The notes beneath the pieces were generated by a model, which saw only the letters and a list, made by a program, of their open reading frames with translations, searched no databases and had not been told where the DNA came from. Positions 24,830 through 35,807 of a stretch of 64,000 bases of DNA are shown here, piece by piece. Position numbers and translations under genes: made by a program. The stretch is from NCBI GenBank assembly GCA_029721435.1, contig CM056580.1, positions 77,215,367 through 77,279,366 on the forward strand, read 5' to 3'. The DNA comes from Gymnothorax reevesii. Its lineage: Eukaryota > Chordata > Actinopteri > Anguilliformes > Muraenidae. The first letter of the stretch is position 1, and each line of letters opens with the position of its first letter.

Positions 24830-25378
24830 AATCTAACTTCTGTAAATCAAAATCTCTCTGTCTCTTTCTCTCTCTTTCTGCTCTTTCCTCTTTCCCTCTC
24901 TTTCTTGCTAATTTTTCTAACTCAAACTGCCTTTCTTTCTGCCCTCTCAGATTCTCTTTTTTTCCTTTTCCTCCCATTCTTTTTTCTCTTCTCTTGCTAA
25001 TTTTTCTAACTCAAACTGCCTTTGTTTTTCTTTTTCCTCCCTTTCAATCTCTAGCATTTTTAATTTGAGTTCCATTTCTACATTTGGATTTTCCACTGGA
25101 AGCTATTTCAGATCACCGGGTGCAAAAACATTTTCATCAATGTAATATTCAACAATCTCTCTAGCCAGTCTTGCTTTTCGCATGGCTGGTTTTACCTCTG
25201 TCAGCTCTAAATGTCTGCATATTTCTAGCAGTGCTGTCTTTTTTAAAGACTTCAAAACCTTTATGGTTGGTGATGCCAAGAAATCATCCATTGCTGTTGA
25301 TCGGTCAATATATATATCGGGAAAAAAAAACAAATTCACAATTTGAAATGTTAGATTTTCAATAAATGACTCACACAA
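24830..25378 (-). pseudogene. Gag N-terminal region with coiled-coil segment, broken
   Basis: 25103-25378 encodes an N-terminal helical domain (KALLEICRHLEL-like, ending in ENVFAPGDLK). Between 24830 and 25080 the plus strand is a pyrimidine-rich run, so the minus strand reads as a Glu/Lys/Arg-rich, probably coiled-coil, segment. The phrase TTGCTAATTTTTCTAACTCA occurs twice, 89 bp apart (24905 and 24994). That is not a multiple of three, so the duplication itself breaks the frame. Confidence 0.65.
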
Positions 25379-25384
25379 TGGTCT

Positions 25385-25402
25385 ATCCCGGATGAGCCCC
25401 CA
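25385..25402 (-). promoter_or_regulatory. Primer-binding site, tRNA-Pro type
   Basis: On the minus strand, TGGGGGCTCATCCGGGAT lies four bases after the 5' LTR end. It differs at one position from TGGGGGCTCGTCCGGGAT, the classical site complementary to the 3' end of tRNA-Pro. This fixes both element orientation and the LTR boundary. Confidence 0.85.
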
Positions 25403-25405
25403 ATT

Positions 25406-25659
25406 TGTTATGGCCCCAATTTGTTATGATCAGACAGCAAGGGATGACAGACAAAATTTTAAAAAACTTTAACAGATTTAATTAAACAAAGGCTGCACAA
25501 TTTCTCAATTCTCATGCAATTTCTCCTACTACTTCACTCTCTCAATTTTTCTCCTCATACTCTCTTTTGCAGCCCCCTCCCACCTTTAAGACTTTTTTTT
25601 TCCTCTGGGACTTTCCGCTCTCAGACATGCCCAAAACCTAGCTCCAGACTGGCTTAACA
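25406..25659 (-). repeat. 5' LTR of the Gmr1-type element
   Basis: On the plus strand it starts TGTTATGGCCCCAATT and ends CTGGCTTAACA, so it has TG...CA limits when read on the minus strand. It contains a local duplication of CCCCAATTTGTTATG at its internal edge. It is about 190 bp shorter than the 3' LTR because of an internal deletion. Confidence 0.75.
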
Positions 25660-25924
25660 AAAAAAAGACAATACTGCTATCTAGTGGCTGTTTACCACAT
25701 TACAATATTCATTGGATTTCGTTCGTTGTCATAAACTAGTTTATTACTAATATGATCAATGCAGGATAAAAAAGCGGCGAGTTCAGTATTGCCAGACTAC
25801 ATTGACCGTAACCAGCTCATTTCACCAGCTTCAGATATTTGAACATTCATAACAATTCATTTATCTAAATGGCAGACTGGATGAATGATTTGGCCAACAG
25901 TTAAGGCAGGCAGCTACGATGCAA

Positions 25925-26427
25925 TTGCAGTATTCTGCGTATGGGCTGTGCATTCAGTGCTTCCGAGACACCGTGCCTCGTGCAAGCAAGGCTCATAAAG
26001 ACAAAAAAATTTCTCTGTCTTGCAACAGTGGTCCTGAACAAGATCGCTGATTGGCTGCATGCAAATGAGTTTCTGTTGGTCTCCAGAACTCAAGTGAGGA
26101 AAGAAATTTCGCCCCCTGCGCTTGATACACAAACAACATGGGGATGAGCGGTGCAGGTCTCCCTCCGAAGAAAGGAAACGTATCTTCAGTTATTTGGAAT
26201 AGGTTCGGGTTTATGGTGTCAGGAACAAACAGTGCCTCGCTGCAAAGTCTGTTTAAAGGCTGTAGCTACCAAAGGTAGCAGTACTACCAATTTACTGCAG
26301 CACCTCAAACAGAGCCATGCTGCCAAGTGGGAGAGATGTTGCTCCCTATGAAATGAACAAGACCGCAGCAGCCCAAGCACCACCACCAAAAAACAACCAA
26401 CCATCTTGGAAACATTGACAAGATGGT
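25925..26427 (+). pseudogene. hAT transposase BED-type zinc finger remnant, cut by LTR-A
   Basis: The frame ending at 26351 reads RCKVCLKAVATKGSSTTNL followed by LQHLKQSH: the C-x2-C...H-x4-H zinc finger of BED-domain hAT (ZBED-type) transposases, which binds the element ends. A second frame carries an upstream piece (SVIWNRFGF-like) at about 26185-26215, so there is at least one frameshift. The catalytic domain is absent because the LTR-A copy begins at 26428. The upstream part (25990-26110) matches the piece at 21440-21540 in reverse orientation. Confidence 0.7.
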
Positions 26428-28076
26428 TGTTGTGTTCTGTGGGTCTGGGTGTTTGGTTAGTCAATTTTAGGTTTTTATTATTTTGGTGATTAGTGTTAGT
26501 GTTTCACATTTCATTCCTCCCCCGTGTTATTCCAGTCCACGTGTTACCCATGTACTTTGCTTTCTCCCCGGTCGCGTCATTGTTTGTCGCAGTTTTCTGT
26601 CTTAATTGATTGTGACACTATTTCAGGTGATTTAATGGATTCTGGGTTTCAGCCTTCCTTCCTTTCTCGTTTACTAATTTCCCCTTGCTTTTCAATATTA
26701 CTAACCTCTACTGACAGTTTGTTATTTTCTAGATTTACAAACCAAACTAACAGTGTGTATTAGACTAACATACTAACGAACACCCGGGATTGTATAGCTG
26801 CACTTACTAATTGACTAATGATCTCTCAGCATTTGCCCTGTTCTAGTCTCCGCCTCTTGCTTTTCTTTCACTGGCTTTGCTGTGTTTTCCCGCAGAACCT
26901 TCTGCATTTATCTTATCTGTCCTGTCTCTTTCTATGCACTGTGAAATATTTATTCAGTTTATTTATCTTGTCTTTGGGATTGTCTTGTGATCCTCGTCTG
27001 TGTGTTAATGTTTATCAGTTTCATGTAATTAGGTTTCCCTCATGTATCACCCCTTGTTAATAATATTAAGTTTCTGCACCTGTGTCGGCCCGTGCCCCTG
27101 CCCTATATCTGTCTCCAGCAAGCAGCCAGTCTCGGATCTGACTTCGCCCGCGCCTCACCACTGCTTGCCCCTGTGCACTTTCCCTCTGGTCCCTATTTAT
27201 CTTCTCTGTGTTCTCCAGCCATCATGCCCCAGCCCAGGCTGCCCTGCCTGCCGTTCCCGCTCCAGTTCCGTCTGAGTCTGCCCCCCGCCTGTTGTTTCCT
27301 GTACCTTCTTCCTGCCAGCTGTGCCAGTCTGCCAGCTGTGCCGTCCAGTCGTATCCGCCCTGCCTGTCGTCTCTGAGCCCCCTGGTGTCTCCCGAGCCCT
27401 AAGTGTTCAAGTCGTCTCCCGAGCCCAGAGATGTTCCTATCGCCACTCCTAGCTGTTCCTGCCGCCGCTCCAAGCTGTTCCTGTCGCCGCTCCAAGATGT
27501 TCCTGTCCCCGCTCCAAGATGTTCCTGTCGCTGCTCCAAGCTGTTCCAGTCGCCGCCCCGAGATGTTCCAGTCGTCCTCGTCTGCCCCCTCCTGATGTGT
27601 TCCCCGACCCTTCTCCCGGCCAGCTGTGCCTTCCGAGTCAGCCACCTGCCAGCTGTGCCCGTCTACTCGTCCTGTGCCTGCCCTCTGCCTTTTGTCTCCA
27701 GCCTCTGTCCCGAGCTCCCCCATTCCCGAGCTTCCCGAGTCCCCCCTTCCGCGTTGCCCCAATTCCGAGTTGCCCCTGTCAGTTCCCGAGTCTGCCCCTG
27801 TCAGTTCCCAAGTCTGCCCCTATCCCGAGTTGCTCCATCCCGAGTCTGCCCCTGTCAGTTCCAGAGTCTGCCCCCTGGTGTTCCCTTCTATTAGTTTTTG
27901 AATCCTGAGTTCTCCTTCCTTCAGTGCAGTTGCACTGTGTTTCTGTTGGCAGGAGTGCCCCGTTTTCCCCTTTTGAGTTTTCTGGTTTTAGTTTAATAAA
28001 TATTTTTGGATTTCTGCATATGGCGTCTCATCCCCCTTTGTCTCCTTGTTCCCGAGTTCCTAGTGTTTTCATAACA
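26428..28076 (+). repeat. LTR-A copy 1, about 1.65 kb, probably solo
   Basis: Starts TGTTGTGTTCTGTGG and ends TTTCATAACA; these limits match copy 2 (30265-31987). Near the end it has GTTTAATAAATA (polyadenylation signal) followed by GGCGTCTCATCCCCC, as in copy 2. The middle 700 bp is C/T-rich with tandem repeats. The flanks (ATGGT on the left, TAAAA on the right) do not form a target duplication, so one flank may be rearranged. No gag or pol adjoins it. Confidence 0.75.
27431..27562. repeat. 22-bp tandem array inside LTR-A copy 1
   Basis: Six units of a 22-bp motif of the type CTGTTCCTGTCGCCGCTCCAAG start at 27431, 27453, 27475, 27497, 27519 and 27541. Because 22 is not a multiple of three, every open frame across the array cycles through frames, which argues against coding. 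Confidence 0.9.
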
Positions 28077-30264
28077 TAAAACATAAACATAAAAGACCAA
28101 AAAATGTTTGTCAATGGGATGGGATGGTCGGGGAAAGTTGCTCAGGACAAACCCCGACCATCCCTGCCCAAATCTAAGCCTATGAATGGTGTGCTCCCAG
28201 ACCTGACCAATTATTATGCGCTTCTGCTGCAGATTGTGGATTTGGGGGTCACCTGCACTGATAATGGGAATTCCCATGTACAACGCAGTTGTAAATGTCC
28301 TGAGCAACTTTCGAACATGCCAAGAATATCCTGACCAACTTTGGATCAAGGGAATATACGAGAGAAATCCAGAATTGTCCATCAATCATGTTCCATCTCA
28401 ATGTAATATTAGGCTCGCCACGGTTTGTGGCTTTGTCGAGTCTGAAGTGTTTATCTCAGCTGTAGTCGCATAACTACTGTTGTTTCAAGAAAACAATACC
28501 GTACATGAAGATACTTAACAGAAAGGATTGTAAATTGGCTCGCTAGCATGGTTATATATCCACTGAATTGGTTTTAATGTCCACTCTTCTAGTATTAAGT
28601 GGGCTTTGGGAGAGCACAGAGGAGATTGAATCAAAGTGATGTAGGGATTCATACGTATATGGCTGTGGTGAAAGGATTTTGCGGACAGAATAACAAACAA
28701 ACAATCAAACAGACTTAAGTAACATACTTGGCAAAGTAGATGGCAAAGAAATTAAATCACGTGGAGAGCAGAAACAACTCTGTGCTGTTCATTCATGTGC
28801 TGTGGTTCTACTGAGTAAAAAAATACAAGGCCTCCTCAGACGGTTAGCCTTATGATAATATTTGACATGAGTGCCAGCAGTCCAGGTAATGAGAAAAATA
28901 GAGGGAAGGCACCCATGAGTGTCTTCAATTGCACAAAGTGTAATAAAATGAAAAATGGTGGGGAGAGGGGTGAGACTAATATCATCCGATTTGGAAAAAG
29001 GAGTTTATGTACGGAGTTTATATGTAGTATGTGACTATAATGCGTCGAACCTGAATCGAAGCTACAGCCAGGGCAATTATAGTGGACTTTTACGATAGAT
29101 CCTCGCAAATCCAGCTATACCAAATTTGTGAATGAATATTTTCAAAATGTTTTATGTCTCAATAGTTTACAGTTACCTTGATTATGTACTAAAAATTTTT
29201 CTTTTTTAAAGGAATTTATTTTACAAATTTCTCTTTTTTAAACTTGTGGTATCACTGACATTCAATTTGCTGATGGTTGCATTTTGAATCCATTGGTTAG
29301 AATTTTTAGGATGGTTGATTCTCTCAGTAACAGTTGCTTATTTATTTACTGTGTTTGAACTGCATGCTTATTTTACAATTCTTGGAGTGTCCCTGGCCAT
29401 TTGTGTATAAAGCTGACACACTTGAGACAACTCAAAATTTTTGATTTTGCCAAGTTATAACAAACAAACATTTAGACTAACAAGTGCCAGCAAAAAAAAA
29501 ATTCAATTACCCTCCCCTTTTGGGTGGGGTAATAACTCTGTTTGCATTGTCAGGTCACGTCTAGTGACCTGTTTGAATCTTGCAATAAGGCGCATAGCTA
29601 ACACCAAATTTAAATCCATGACCTGATATTTACAAAACAATACAGGACAATTTGCATTATGCTGTCCATCTTCCGAAGTTTGTTGGCAATTTGCATGTAA
29701 AGCTTAAGGATGACGCAATAAGACCATACAGATGACTTTTTTAAATCCTCCATTTCAGCTCAGTAAACAGTCTTGTTTTCTTTCGGAGGTCTTACATGGG
29801 AACACTTCAGTAAAATTCCCTGCACCAATCATATCCTTGTTTTTAAGTTGCTTCAGTCACTTTTCAGATTATCTGTCAGTAGAATTTAACAGAGCATCAG
29901 TTCACTAATTCAAATGAACATAAAATACTACAGCCTGGACAATATCTGGTATGAAGCACTCACCCAGTGAATCAATACTCTGAGAAAAGAGTGCCTCACA
30001 CTCAATTATACTCTATTGTGAAATATGAATGCCATTACTGGAATCTAAAAATAGCTCTACTTGATGATCTAGACCTAAGCTTGGCATGTTATTGCTCAAG
30101 TTTTGGCACAGTGCTCTGCCATTCCTGGATATATCTGCTGAGGTAATCAGAACAGTTGTCTAAACTAGACAAAAACTTACAGCAGCATGGTGAAGATCCA
30201 CTGTGTCATTGATTACTGTATGCATTGACCTTCAGGGCTACATTTTCTGTCCTGTCACCCACAC
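28077..30264. other. Intergenic DNA, no gene recognised; short perfect hairpin
   Basis: No domain-bearing frame. GGGATGGTCGGGG (28121-28133) and CCCCGACCATCCC (28152-28164) form a perfect 13-bp hairpin with an 18-nt loop. The rest is AT-rich single-copy-looking sequence. Confidence 0.5.
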
Positions 30265-31987
30265 TGTTGTGTTCCGTGGTCTGAGTGTCTGTCTGGTTAG
30301 TCAATTTTAGGTTTCTATCATTTTGGTATGTCAGTTTTTAGTCCATGTCTTAGTGTTCACATTTCATTCCTCTCCTGTGTAGTCCAGTCCACGTTTTACC
30401 CATGTACTGTCTTTGTTTTCTCCCCGGTCACGTCATTGTTTGTATCAGTTTCTGTGGTAATTGATTGTGACACTACTTCGGGTGATTTAATGGATTCTGG
30501 GTTTCATCCTTCCTTCTGTTCTCGTTTGCTAGTTTCCCCTTGCTTTTCTATTCATACTAACCAAACTAACCTTGTATATAATACTAATCTACTAACGAGC
30601 ACCCGGGATTGTATAGCTGCACTTACTAATTGACTAATTATCTCTCAGCAGTCGCTCTGTTCTAGCTCCGCCCCTCGCTTTACTGTTCACTGGCTTTGCT
30701 AAAGTTTTCCCGCAGGATCTCTGCATTCTTATAATCTGTTCTGGCTCTTTTTCTGTACACTTAGGAGTCTTTTATCCAGTTTATTTATCCCATCTTTGGG
30801 ATTGTCTTGTGATCCTTGTCTGTGTGTTAATGTTAATGTTTTCAAGTAATTGGTTTCCCTCATGTTCCACCCCTTGTTAATTGGATTAAGTTTCAACACC
30901 TGTGTCTGTGTGTGCCCCTGCCCTATATGTTTGAGCTATTTCTGCACTTCAGCAGATCTGACTTCGCATCACCCATGCATCACCCACGCATCACGCTCGC
31001 ACGCATTCCCCCTCCCCCTCCCTCTGCCTCGTGCACTTCTCCTCTGGTCCCCTCAGGTTTTTCTGTGTCTCAAGTTCAGCCTCCTTCCCTGTCCAGCCTG
31101 CCCTTCTGCATTCAAGCCCCTGGTGCCCCCTGTCTCCTCCAGCGTCTTGTGTCCTTGTGCCAGTCTTCCTCCTGTCTCGAGTTGTCCTGAGCACCAGCCC
31201 AGCCCTGCCTGTCCTGCGCACCAGCCAAGCCCTGCCTGTCCTGAGCACCAGCCAAGCCCTGCCTGTCCTGAGCACCAGCCAAGCCCAAGCCAAGCCATAG
31301 CCACAGTCCCAAGCCCAAGCCAAGCCGTAGCCACAGTCCCAAGCCCAAGCCAAGCCGTAGCCACAGTCCCAAGCCCAAGCCAAGCCGTAGCCACAGTCCC
31401 AAGCCCAAGCCAAGCCATAGCCACAGTCCCAAGCCCAAGCCAAGCCATAGCCACAGTCCCAAGCCCAAGCCAAGCCATGCCATAGCCATTGTCATAGCCC
31501 AAGCCATAGCCCCAGCGTTCCTGCCTGTCCTGAGCCCTGTGTCCTGTCTGTCCCCCTCCTGATGTTCTCCCTTACCCTTCTCCTGGCCAGCTGTGCCACC
31601 CGAGTTAGCCATCAGCCAGCTGTGCCAACTGTCTTGTCTTGTGAGTATGTCTAGCTTCCAGAGTTCTGTTTGTCTCAAGTCTCGTTCCATGTGTCAAGTC
31701 TGGTTCCATGTCTTGTTCGGAGTCTGTTCCCCTGGTATGTTGTGTTTTGGATTCTTGAGTTCTCCTGCGTCAGTGCTAGGCACGGTGTTTTTGTTGGCCT
31801 GAGTGCCCCTTTTTCCCCCCGGTTTATTTCTGTGTTTATGTTAATAAATTTTATTTTGGATTCCCGCTTATGGCGTCTCACTCCCCTCTTGTGTCTCCCT
31901 TCCGTTCTAGCTCATGTTTCCAAGTTCACGCTCACGTTTCCACGTTCATGTTCCCCTAGTGTGTTCCACCCGTGTTGTTTCGTAACA
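30265..31987 (+). repeat. LTR-A copy 2, solo LTR with target duplication
   Basis: Starts TGTTGTGTTCCGTGG, ends TTTCGTAACA and is flanked on both sides by CACAC (30260-30264 and 31988-31992), a 5-bp target duplication. GTTAATAAATTT near 31843 is the likely polyadenylation signal. With LTR limits, target duplication and no internal region between, it is a solo LTR left by recombination. At 1723 bp it is unusually long. Confidence 0.88.
31189..31478. repeat. 27-bp and 30-bp tandem arrays inside LTR-A copy 2
   Basis: 31189-31280 holds about 3.3 units of a 27-bp motif (GAGCACCAGCCAAGCCCTGC...), followed directly by 6.6 units of a 30-bp motif (AAGCCCAAGCCAAGCCATAG...) at 31281-31478. Both periods are multiples of three, so long proline-rich frames result on the plus strand and W/G/L-rich frames on the minus strand. 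These are consequences of the repeat. Confidence 0.92.
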
Positions 31988-31992
31988 CACAC

Positions 31993-34008
31993 CTTAAACT
32001 TAATACGTTTGAGGCTCCATTTTTCAAGTTTTAGATTACAATTTTGCTTTAAGGTCCCATGCCGGATCAGATCAGTGGGGGACCATTAGTTCTTTATTGC
32101 AAGTTTGAAGGCAGTCACAGTTTTGAAGAATTTTACCAGAGATGGGAAAGGAGCGGCAACGTGTTTCTGCGGGGTGACACACACATTCCCACTCGGAGGT
32201 GGAACATTGGTTGGGGCTGAATGAGCCAAAAATGCTTTACGAATCAAACACTCCATAAATAATCAAATTTATATTTAATTATCATTTCACCAGGCATATG
32301 CACAGAAACGTATGTCTCTTTTCATACTTACTATTATGCACGTCTTAGACAGTGGGTGTCCACATCTCCATTTAATGCAGGTCCATCCTTTTATACAATG
32401 TATTTGTGCACTATAAATGTAAACCCTTCAACACTAACACTGACTTAAACAAAGCTGACCATGGCTGGGTCTATTCAAAGGGCTCATATAATTCCTGGGA
32501 CATTAGTACTGAAAAAGTTTGGGCGTCGGATGGCTCACAGTAAAGAGATTTGTATTTGAGGAGCCCAATGGTCGGGTGCTCCTGTTAACGGATTGTGATA
32601 TTGGTTCTTCGAAGTGTTTAATCAAAGAAATGCAGACATTACACTAAGCTTCTACCATATTATAGATATATCAGCAAGCTCAGTGCAATTTTTTTGTTTC
32701 TTTTTCTATCTTCACAATTATCTTACCTGTGTCAGGAGTTTATAGAGAGTTGTTACTTCGTTCCAAATACAATTGTGCACTGGCGTACGTAAGAGGCTTG
32801 GGAGATGGGTGGAAGTTTGGGGTCAATTCCCATCAACAACACATAGAACTAATCCTCTTAACAGGATGAGAACTGAGACTGAATTCAGCTCAAACTGAGT
32901 CTCAGTAGGTTTTTCGCTCAAAGTTTTTTCAGAAAAATGGGTGTCAACTGACTTAATGAAGAGCCTGACGTACTGCTTAAGCAAAAAAGAAAAGAAAGGA
33001 AAAAAGAAATAGTGTCTCCAGAATTAAGCTATCAACCAAACTAAAACTAAATACAGATGAGAGACTACTTACAGGAGAAATCAGCATATGATTTTATTAA
33101 TTTATTGAGCCCCTGCAGAACAGCTTCAGTGTAACTTCTCTCTTTTCCCAAGATGTAAGATATTAGATTAAAGAAATTCCCTACTTTTGCATAATGATGA
33201 TGGTGAAGATGAGTGCCGTCTAATTTCCCAATCCAAAATCTACCATTAGTGTTCAACTGGGAGGAGATCTGAAGACTGTCAAGACCATAGGAAATGACGT
33301 ACAAAAATCAGCTGCAAGATTAAAACCACCTACCTAACAAACCCTATAAGATCCTCCCTGCAGCCAAAACATTTTCTTTTTCATATTAAAACTAGTCGGA
33401 TGATCTATAACATTTAAATATGACAGTTAAGCAAAAATGGAAAAAGTCTAAATGGGGGAGAAACTTTTTCATTGCTAGGTAGCAGCACAGATGAAAATGG
33501 TGCCCTCTGGTTTTGCAGTTTTTGAGTACTAAGCATTTCTTTAATGTTCTGTGTTGTTTTTATGGTTGTGTGGTTTCAAAATGTCAGCTTATGGAAGAGA
33601 AACCCATGGCTTTATTTATAAATTCAGATTGGGGAAGCAAATTAAAATCTTCTAATCATTTAGGTGGAGATCTTCAAACCTATATGTACAGAACCATAAG
33701 ATCAATTTTCATTTTGGTGAATGTTATTCATTTTATCGAATGAACTTTAAGAACTTACATTAATAGGGTTTTCTGGAAAGCCAGGAAAAAGGGAATACAT
33801 TCTTTGCTTGAGTACTTCGTTAAAAACACTCCTTAATCACAAGATTAGGCATCAATAGAAATCCACCCCATATACTTAATTTAAGTAGTGGACTGTACAC
33901 TGTTATAAACTTGCACTTTTTTGCCAGTTAATTTAACTGGGACCATTTTTGCCAGTTATTTTTACAATAATTTTACAATAGATTTACAACGGAGTTTCGT
34001 GTAAGTGT
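31993..34008. other. Intergenic DNA, no gene recognised
   Basis: AT-rich, short domain-free frames only (33065-33304, 33513-33743). I see no repeat structure. Confidence 0.5.
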
Positions 34009-34013
34009 AAACC

Positions 34014-34990
34014 TGTAAAAAGAGGTCAGAGGAACACCAGATGCGGGATGCAGAAGTGTTTATTAAACACAAAACACGAAGGGAAAAATGGTAGACACGC
34101 CAGAAACAAGACACCGTGCACAAGCACTGAACAAATGGGAGAACTAAGGTACTCTGCCAAAGGCAGGGGGAAACAGAAATACAATCTCCACGAGAGGATA
34201 AACTAAGAAAACAAAAACTGAACCTAACTAAATTGACAGACACACTGGGAGACTTATACACGGGGCAGACAAGACTAAAGCGCAGCAAACAGAAAAACTT
34301 CACCATGTAGAATACGGAGGATCCGTCTGACAACCGCTTGAAAAACAGGAACATTTATAATCACGAAAGGAGGCGGGGACTCGGAATGCAATCACGCACT
34401 GAAACAGAAACACATGGGATTAATAAACAATTACACGAGGACCGGGTTGACATTAATGACTCGAGACAAGACGCGGAGACCAATCAAACTAGACAGTTTA
34501 GATTAATGCAATCTAAACGTGACGAGGATAAAGCACCACAAGGAAAGCGAAGGAAAGCACAGGGTTTTAAATGTAGTTAATCAGATACAGCTCAGATTGA
34601 AATCACAAAAGCCAGAAACGCACACGCTCGCTAAATGAGTTAATCAAGGTTCATACTACGTGACAAATTATTTACAATCACCCTTAAATAAGTGCTGTTT
34701 TGTACGTGTTAGTAATGTCCTATCAGAGAGGGCGTTCACTCAGAGTTTCGCGAGACCCAGAATTAAACACAGCTGGAAGCAATGAATGAAATACCAAAGC
34801 TAAACCGAAAGTAGAAACGTGATTGGATGACGACACGCAGGCATGCTGAAGGCAGTCACGCGACATCACTGAAGGCAGATTGGGAGCGATTGTCAGACGG
34901 CTGAACTCAGAGCTGGAAATAAGAGAAACGAAAGTAAATCACAAGCACAAATAAGCACGGGACGACATACGAAAGGGCAGAATCATAACA
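34014..34990 (-). repeat. 3' LTR of the chromovirus
   Basis: Minus-strand limits TGTTATGATTCTGCCC...TCTTTTTACA. It holds a TATAAA box (plus 34354-34359) 30 nt before CAGACGGATCC (plus 34319-34329), the predicted transcription start, and a GTTTAATAAACAC polyadenylation signal near 34055-34067. Confidence 0.9.
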
Positions 34991-35008
34991 GTACCCCCCC
35001 CTAAGAAG
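34991..35008 (-). promoter_or_regulatory. Polypurine tract of the chromovirus
   Basis: On the minus strand CTTCTTAGGGGGGGGTAC directly precedes the 3' LTR start TGTTATG. The G-run is the expected plus-strand DNA primer for retroelement replication. Confidence 0.8.
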
Positions 35009-35126
35009 CGCCACCTGGCGCTAAAACAACTAAGAATACACAAAACACTAAAAACTAAATTCAAAACAAGGAACACCAAAAAATACTAAACACAAAAAAC
35101 CCTAAAGACTAACACGGAACATCTAA

Positions 35127-35807
35127 CTAAGTAAATACAAGCACGAGAAACACTAAACAGAAACAAGAATCCTCAGGGGTCACCAGCATAAGCTGGGGCT
35201 GCGGCTTGGGATGGGTCTTATGGAACTCGGAAATTATCTTTTTGTCTAATACAAATCTCACTGAGACCCAGGAGCGTTCCTCGGGACCGTACCCTTCCCA
35301 GTCAACAAGGTACTGGAGCCCACTACCCCTCCGCCGACAATTCAGAAGTTTCCGCACGGTGTACGCTTCACCACCGTCGATGATGCGCAGTGGAGGTGAA
35401 GGCTCGGTATCCGAGTGGAGGAGGCGGGTGACAGAGGGGCGTGCTCGGGAGACATGGAACACAGGGTGAATAATGCGCATGGTGTGAGGGAGCTTCAGGC
35501 GGATGGCGGTGGGGCTGATAATTTTGTCCACTGGGAAGGGACTAAGGAATCTGGGGGCGAGCTTGCGGGATTCCACTCGGAGTGGAATGTCCTGAGCAGA
35601 AAGCCAGACTTTTTGGCCCACAAGGTAGGTGGGGGCCGGCTTGGGTCGCTTGTCCGCCGAGTCCTTCATCTGATCCCCGCACGGACGAGGGCGCGGCGGG
35701 CGGTGCGCCAGGTGTTTTGGCACCGCTTTATGATGGCCTCGGCAGACGGAACCCCCACCTCTGCCTCCTGTGAGGGGACCAGGGGAGGCTGGTACCCCAG
35801 GCAACAC
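35127..35807 (-). pseudogene. Integrase C-terminus with GPY/F module and chromodomain
   Basis: 226-codon frame, offset from the main pol frame by frameshift(s) in the overlap 35728-35807. The first 45 residues are out of register with the usual integrase sequence. From about residue 50 it is normal: [14 protein letters not shown] and the [13 protein letters not shown] stretch (GPY/F module), [11 protein letters not shown], then a chromodomain with [13 protein letters not shown] and [18 protein letters not shown]. Chromodomains bind methylated histone H3 and steer integration towards heterochromatin. The domain looks intact with its aromatic positions (Y, W, Y, W). Confidence 0.9.

Larger units (their letters stand above)
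22027..25659 (-). mobile_element. Gmr1-type Ty3/gypsy retrotransposon, internally deleted
   Basis: Reads on the minus strand from a 5' LTR (25406-25659) through primer-binding site, gag, protease and integrase to a 3' LTR (22027 to about 22480). Protease leads straight into integrase with no reverse transcriptase between. In most gypsy elements RT precedes integrase; Gmr1-like elements, first described in cod, have integrase upstream of RT. Here the RT/RNase H that should follow integrase is deleted, and the integrase runs into the 3' LTR. Many stops and frameshifts show it is old. No target duplication could be matched. Confidence 0.8.

Noticed and set aside
27193..27762. 189-codon minus-strand frame and several long plus-strand frames at 27092-27908
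   Set aside because: They arise from the C-rich tandem repeats inside LTR-A copy 1, overlap on both strands and have no domain.
30850..31690. Frames of 149-211 codons on both strands, repetitive Pro/Ser-rich or Trp/Gly/Leu-rich
   Set aside because: They are simple translations of the 27-bp and 30-bp arrays in LTR-A copy 2; both periods are multiples of three, which keeps frames open by chance.
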